From Cyclobacteriaceae bacterium (GTDB taxonomy: Bacteria; Bacteroidota; Bacteroidia; Cytophagales; Cyclobacteriaceae): DNA of 8,263 nucleotides. The notes below the pieces were generated by a model. The model was not told the origin of the DNA and searched no databases. It was given only the letters and a program-made list of their open reading frames with translations. Made by a program: the position numbers and the translations under genes. Shown piece by piece: positions 6,082-8,263 of the stretch (within the stretch, counting starts at the first letter, position 1; the number at the start of each line of letters is the position of its first letter). The DNA is taken from positions 1 through 8,263 of the forward strand of contig JABFSY010000396.1 in assembly GCA_013140395.1 (NCBI GenBank). The letters are read 5' to 3'.

Positions 6082-8061
6082 TTACTCGTAGCGCAGCGAT
6101 TTGACTGGTTCAATGAGCGCAGCTTTTAACGCTTGATAACCAACAGTGAACCAAGCGATAGCCAACGCTCCTAACGAACTAATTGCAAAAATGAAAACTG
6201 TAATTTCCACACGATAGGCAAATTGACTTAGCCAGTAGTCCAGCAAGAAGTAGGCAGGCACTACGGCCAAAATAATGGAGATAACAACCAATAAAGTAAA
6301 CTCCTTTGAAAGCAAGGCAGTGACATTTGATACGCTGGCGCCCATTGCTTTCCGTATGCCAATTTCCTTTGTCCGCTGTTCGGCAGTAAATGCTGCCAAT
6401 GCAAACAAACCTAAGCTGGCAATGAAGATCGCCAATACGGTGAACACTGTGAAAAGTGAACCTAGGCGTTCCTCTTCGCGAAAAAGTTGATCAAAATTTT
6501 GATCAAGAAAAGAATATTCCAAAGGATCACCAGAAGCATATTCTTTCCAAAGGGTTGTTACTTCCTTCACCACATCATCTGCTTTACCAGAATATCGCAC
6601 TAAAAGGTTGTTTGATTTATCAGTTAGCTGAATGACCATTGGACGAACTTTCATCTTATACGATTCAAAATTGAAATCCTTTACAACACCGATTACATTC
6701 ATGGGCGTCTCCGTGACAATGCCTTTACTTTGATCTCCACCAAACACGATCAATTTTTCCTGCAAAGGTTGTTCCCAACCAAGTTCACGAGCCGCGGCTT
6801 CGTTGATCACCACTGCAGTAGAGTCCGAAGGAAAGTCACGCGAAAAGTAACGCCCCTGTAACAATTCAAATTTCAGTACTTCGGCATGATCATAGTCTGC
6901 AAAGTAGGTGCCCAGAATATGGTCCTTTCGTGTAACTGCATTGCGGAACGCAGTGGTATTGTTTACACCAGGAAAAACATTGTTTGTAAAACTCGCCTTT
7001 TCAACGCCACCTTTTGTTAGAATAGTGTTTTTAAAGACAGTCTGGTTGGTACCCAAGCGCCCTGCATTGTTAATAACTAATACGCTGTGTTTATCCATCC
7101 CCGCATTTCGTTCTTGCAAAAATGTTATTTGTTGGTAGACGGTGGAGGTGCAAATAATGAGAATGATTGAAAGTGCAAATTGAAAAACGACTAGCCCGCT
7201 ACGAATACCTTTACTTTTTAGTCCAGCGCGCACTTTGCCCTTCAATACCTCAACGGCACTAAAGCTGGTAAGGTAAAATGCAGGGTAACTACCGGCAAAC
7301 AAACCAATAACTACCACAAGCATCATAGCAATCCATAAAATAGTTGGGTCAAGGATGTTGGCCAACGTCAGCTCTTTACCAGAGAGTAAGTTGAACTGCG
7401 GCAAAAGAAGTAGGGCAAGCGCAAAAGCAATAGTAATGGCGATGAAGGCATACACGAAAGACTCCGCCAAAAACTGTCCAACCATTTGACTTCTTATTGA
7501 ACCCAATGTCTTTCGTAGCCCCACTTCCTTGGCACGCCCTGCTGAACGAGCTGTAGATAAATTCATGAAATTGATGCAAGCGATCAGCAAAATAAAAACA
7601 CCTACACCACCAAATACATACAAATAGGTGATATTTCCCTGAGCTTGTATATCATCATTCCAGGTTGTGTGAAGCCGTGAGTTCAACAATGGTGCAGTGT
7701 AATACCCATACTCATTTCCGCTTTCCCGAAATTTTTGTATTGATGCGCCTAAGAATTTTTCAATTTCAGGTGCAATGTGTTTGTCAGTGACATCATTAAG
7801 TTTAGACGAGATAGCTGCAATATCCGTGTTGGAACTTTTTCTGAAATAGGTGTATAAGCCATTGCTCAGCCAAATAGGTGCACTGTAGTATTCTTTTTCT
7901 GAACTTGTAGAGAGAAGGGCCGCAAATGAAAAATGAGAATTGTGAGGCGGTGTAGCAGCAATACCTGTCACTTTAAAGGATTTGTTTTGATTGCCAATCG
8001 TAATCAGCTTACCCAATGCTTCTCCTTTGAAATATTTTCTGGCCAACTCAGGGGTGAGCAC
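6082..8061 (-). CDS. FtsX/MacB-type ABC transporter permease, N-terminally truncated by an in-frame stop
   Basis: This is the main part of a large permease of the MacB/FtsX class, inner-membrane proteins that pair with an ATPase to drive periplasmic work such as export of peptides, lipids or drugs. Seven membrane segments are visible: about residues 144-168, 198-220, 240-262, 289-311, 536-558, 588-608 and 620-645. A periplasmic MacB-like domain lies between the fourth and fifth (about 312-530). Paired FtsX motifs are seen at NLSTARSAGRAKEVGLRKTL (167-186) and AEQRTKEIGIRKAMGAS (560-576), and FAGSYPAFYLTSF (255-267) is typical of Bacteroidota members. The protein ends LIEPVKSLRYE, a normal family C-terminus. 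The 659-residue frame opens at a GTG (8059-8061) that is very unlikely to be the true start. The same frame continues upstream with family sequence to a TAA at 8161-8163 and beyond, and full members are about 790-800 residues with an extra N-terminal helix. As written, the gene is probably a pseudogene or carries a base error. No ATPase gene is in the window. Confidence 0.85.
   Translation of the reverse strand: MLTPELARKYFKGEALGKLITIGNQNKSFKVTGIAATPPHNSHFSFAALLSTSSEKEYYSAPIWLSNGLYTYFRKSSNTDIAAISSKLNDVTDKHIAPEIEKFLGASIQKFRESGNEYGYYTAPLLNSRLHTTWNDDIQAQGNITYLYVFGGVGVFILLIACINFMNLSTARSAGRAKEVGLRKTLGSIRSQMVGQFLAESFVYAFIAITIAFALALLLLPQFNLLSGKELTLANILDPTILWIAMMLVVVIGLFAGSYPAFYLTSFSAVEVLKGKVRAGLKSKGIRSGLVVFQFALSIILIICTSTVYQQITFLQERNAGMDKHSVLVINNAGRLGTNQTVFKNTILTKGGVEKASFTNNVFPGVNNTTAFRNAVTRKDHILGTYFADYDHAEVLKFELLQGRYFSRDFPSDSTAVVINEAAARELGWEQPLQEKLIVFGGDQSKGIVTETPMNVIGVVKDFNFESYKMKVRPMVIQLTDKSNNLLVRYSGKADDVVKEVTTLWKEYASGDPLEYSFLDQNFDQLFREEERLGSLFTVFTVLAIFIASLGLFALAAFTAEQRTKEIGIRKAMGASVSNVTALLSKEFTLLVVISIILAVVPAYFLLDYWLSQFAYRVEITVFIFAISSLGALAIAWFTVGYQALKAALIEPVKSLRYE
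6487..6506. repeat. Perfect 20-base palindrome inside the permease coding region
   Basis: The half-site TTGATCAAAA is followed immediately by its exact reverse complement. On the minus strand it encodes the core of FLDQNFDQLF (residues 518-527 of the permease frame). A DQ/FDQ repeat at this place is common in the family, so the palindrome can be explained by codon choice for two Asp-Gln pairs. It has no loop and does not extend beyond 20 bases. It is not next to a gene end, so a terminator role is unlikely. Confidence 0.6.
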
Positions 8062-8263
8062 GATGCTATTGGGCTCTTTTAAGGCCGTAGTAGGATCACC
8101 CTCTAAAAGTTTAAAAGAAAAGAACTGGAAAAAATTTGAATCGGCAAATACTATCTTATCTTATGTGAACGACAGATCGCCATTCTTAAAAACCATATTG
8201 TTTCTAAGATTGACACGAGTGGCCGCTTCCACACCGGGGATTTCAGTAACCATAGCCGATGCC
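8062..8263 (-). pseudogene. 5' part of the same permease gene, with in-frame TAA at 8161-8163; runs off the window
   Basis: Read in the same minus-strand frame as the permease, 8262-8164 encodes VTEIPGVEAATRVNLRNN followed by MVFKNGDLSFT. Then comes TAA (8161-8163), and then DKIVFADSNFFQFFSFKLL and EGDPTTALKEPNSIV, joining directly to VLTPELARKYFKGE. Both sides are normal MacB periplasmic-domain sequence of this family (the FADSNFFxxFSF and L.GDPxTAL blocks), and no frame change is needed. The interruption is therefore one nonsense codon replacing a single residue, not an indel. There is no ATG between the TAA and 8061, so restart would have to use a poor GTG or lie further in, and the product would lack the first membrane helix and part of the first periplasmic domain. 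The true start lies beyond the right edge. Confidence 0.8.

Noticed and set aside
6275..7138. Plus-strand open frames (6275-6490 and 6908-7138) opposite the permease
   Set aside because: The minus strand here encodes clear permease sequence; these frames have low-complexity, shadow-like translations and no promoter or family motif.
8161..8163. TAA as a recoded sense codon or programmed readthrough site
   Set aside because: TAA serves as the normal stop of maf, the hydrolase and the permease itself, and no recoding signal is visible; a mutation or sequence error is simpler.
1..8263. A novel defence, mobile or biosynthetic system
   Set aside because: Every sizeable frame falls into a known housekeeping or envelope family, and there are no repeats, transposase, integrase, toxin-antitoxin or effector-like genes.

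Overview
The window looks like ordinary chromosomal housekeeping DNA from a member of the Bacteroidota, probably a Cytophagales-type organism. Three things point there. None of the starts has a convincing Shine-Dalgarno sequence. The clearest promoter has the Bacteroidota form (TTTG, about 20 bases, then TAnnTTTG). The minus-strand gene is a large FtsX/MacB-type permease carrying the SYPAFYL and EQRTKEIGIRKAMGAS motifs that are abundant in this phylum. The taxon is inferred from these traits, not from a database match.

Positions 1-3438 hold a tightly packed plus-strand set: a biotin carboxylase subunit (accC, 109-1602), a DUF1015 protein (1605-2906, 2-base gap) and a Maf nucleotide pyrophosphatase (2872-3438, overlapping the previous gene by 35 bases). 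The spacing suggests one transcript, starting from a weak promoter upstream of accC. The three products do not form an obvious pathway: fatty-acid or acyl-CoA carboxylation, an uncharacterised protein, and nucleotide-pool or septum-related housekeeping.

Positions 3439-3521 are an intergenic stretch with a good Bacteroidota promoter. It drives a second plus-strand pair: a CtpA-type S41 protease with a PDZ domain and an intact Ser-Lys-Gln catalytic set (3522-5171), then a membrane-anchored or lipoprotein alpha/beta hydrolase (5175-6062, 3-base gap). Both act outside the cytoplasm, so this looks like a small envelope-maintenance operon.

The rest (6082-8263, minus strand, convergent with only 19 bases between) is an FtsX/MacB-type ABC transporter permease running off the right edge. 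Its reading frame is interrupted by an in-frame TAA at 8161-8163. Clear family sequence continues in the same frame on both sides, so as written the gene has a nonsense mutation (or there is a base error). This is the most notable irregularity. I see no CRISPR array, tRNA, rRNA, insertion sequence, phage gene or defence cassette, and no new multi-gene system. The smaller curiosities are a sequence block shared by the two promoter regions and a perfect 20-base palindrome inside the permease gene.
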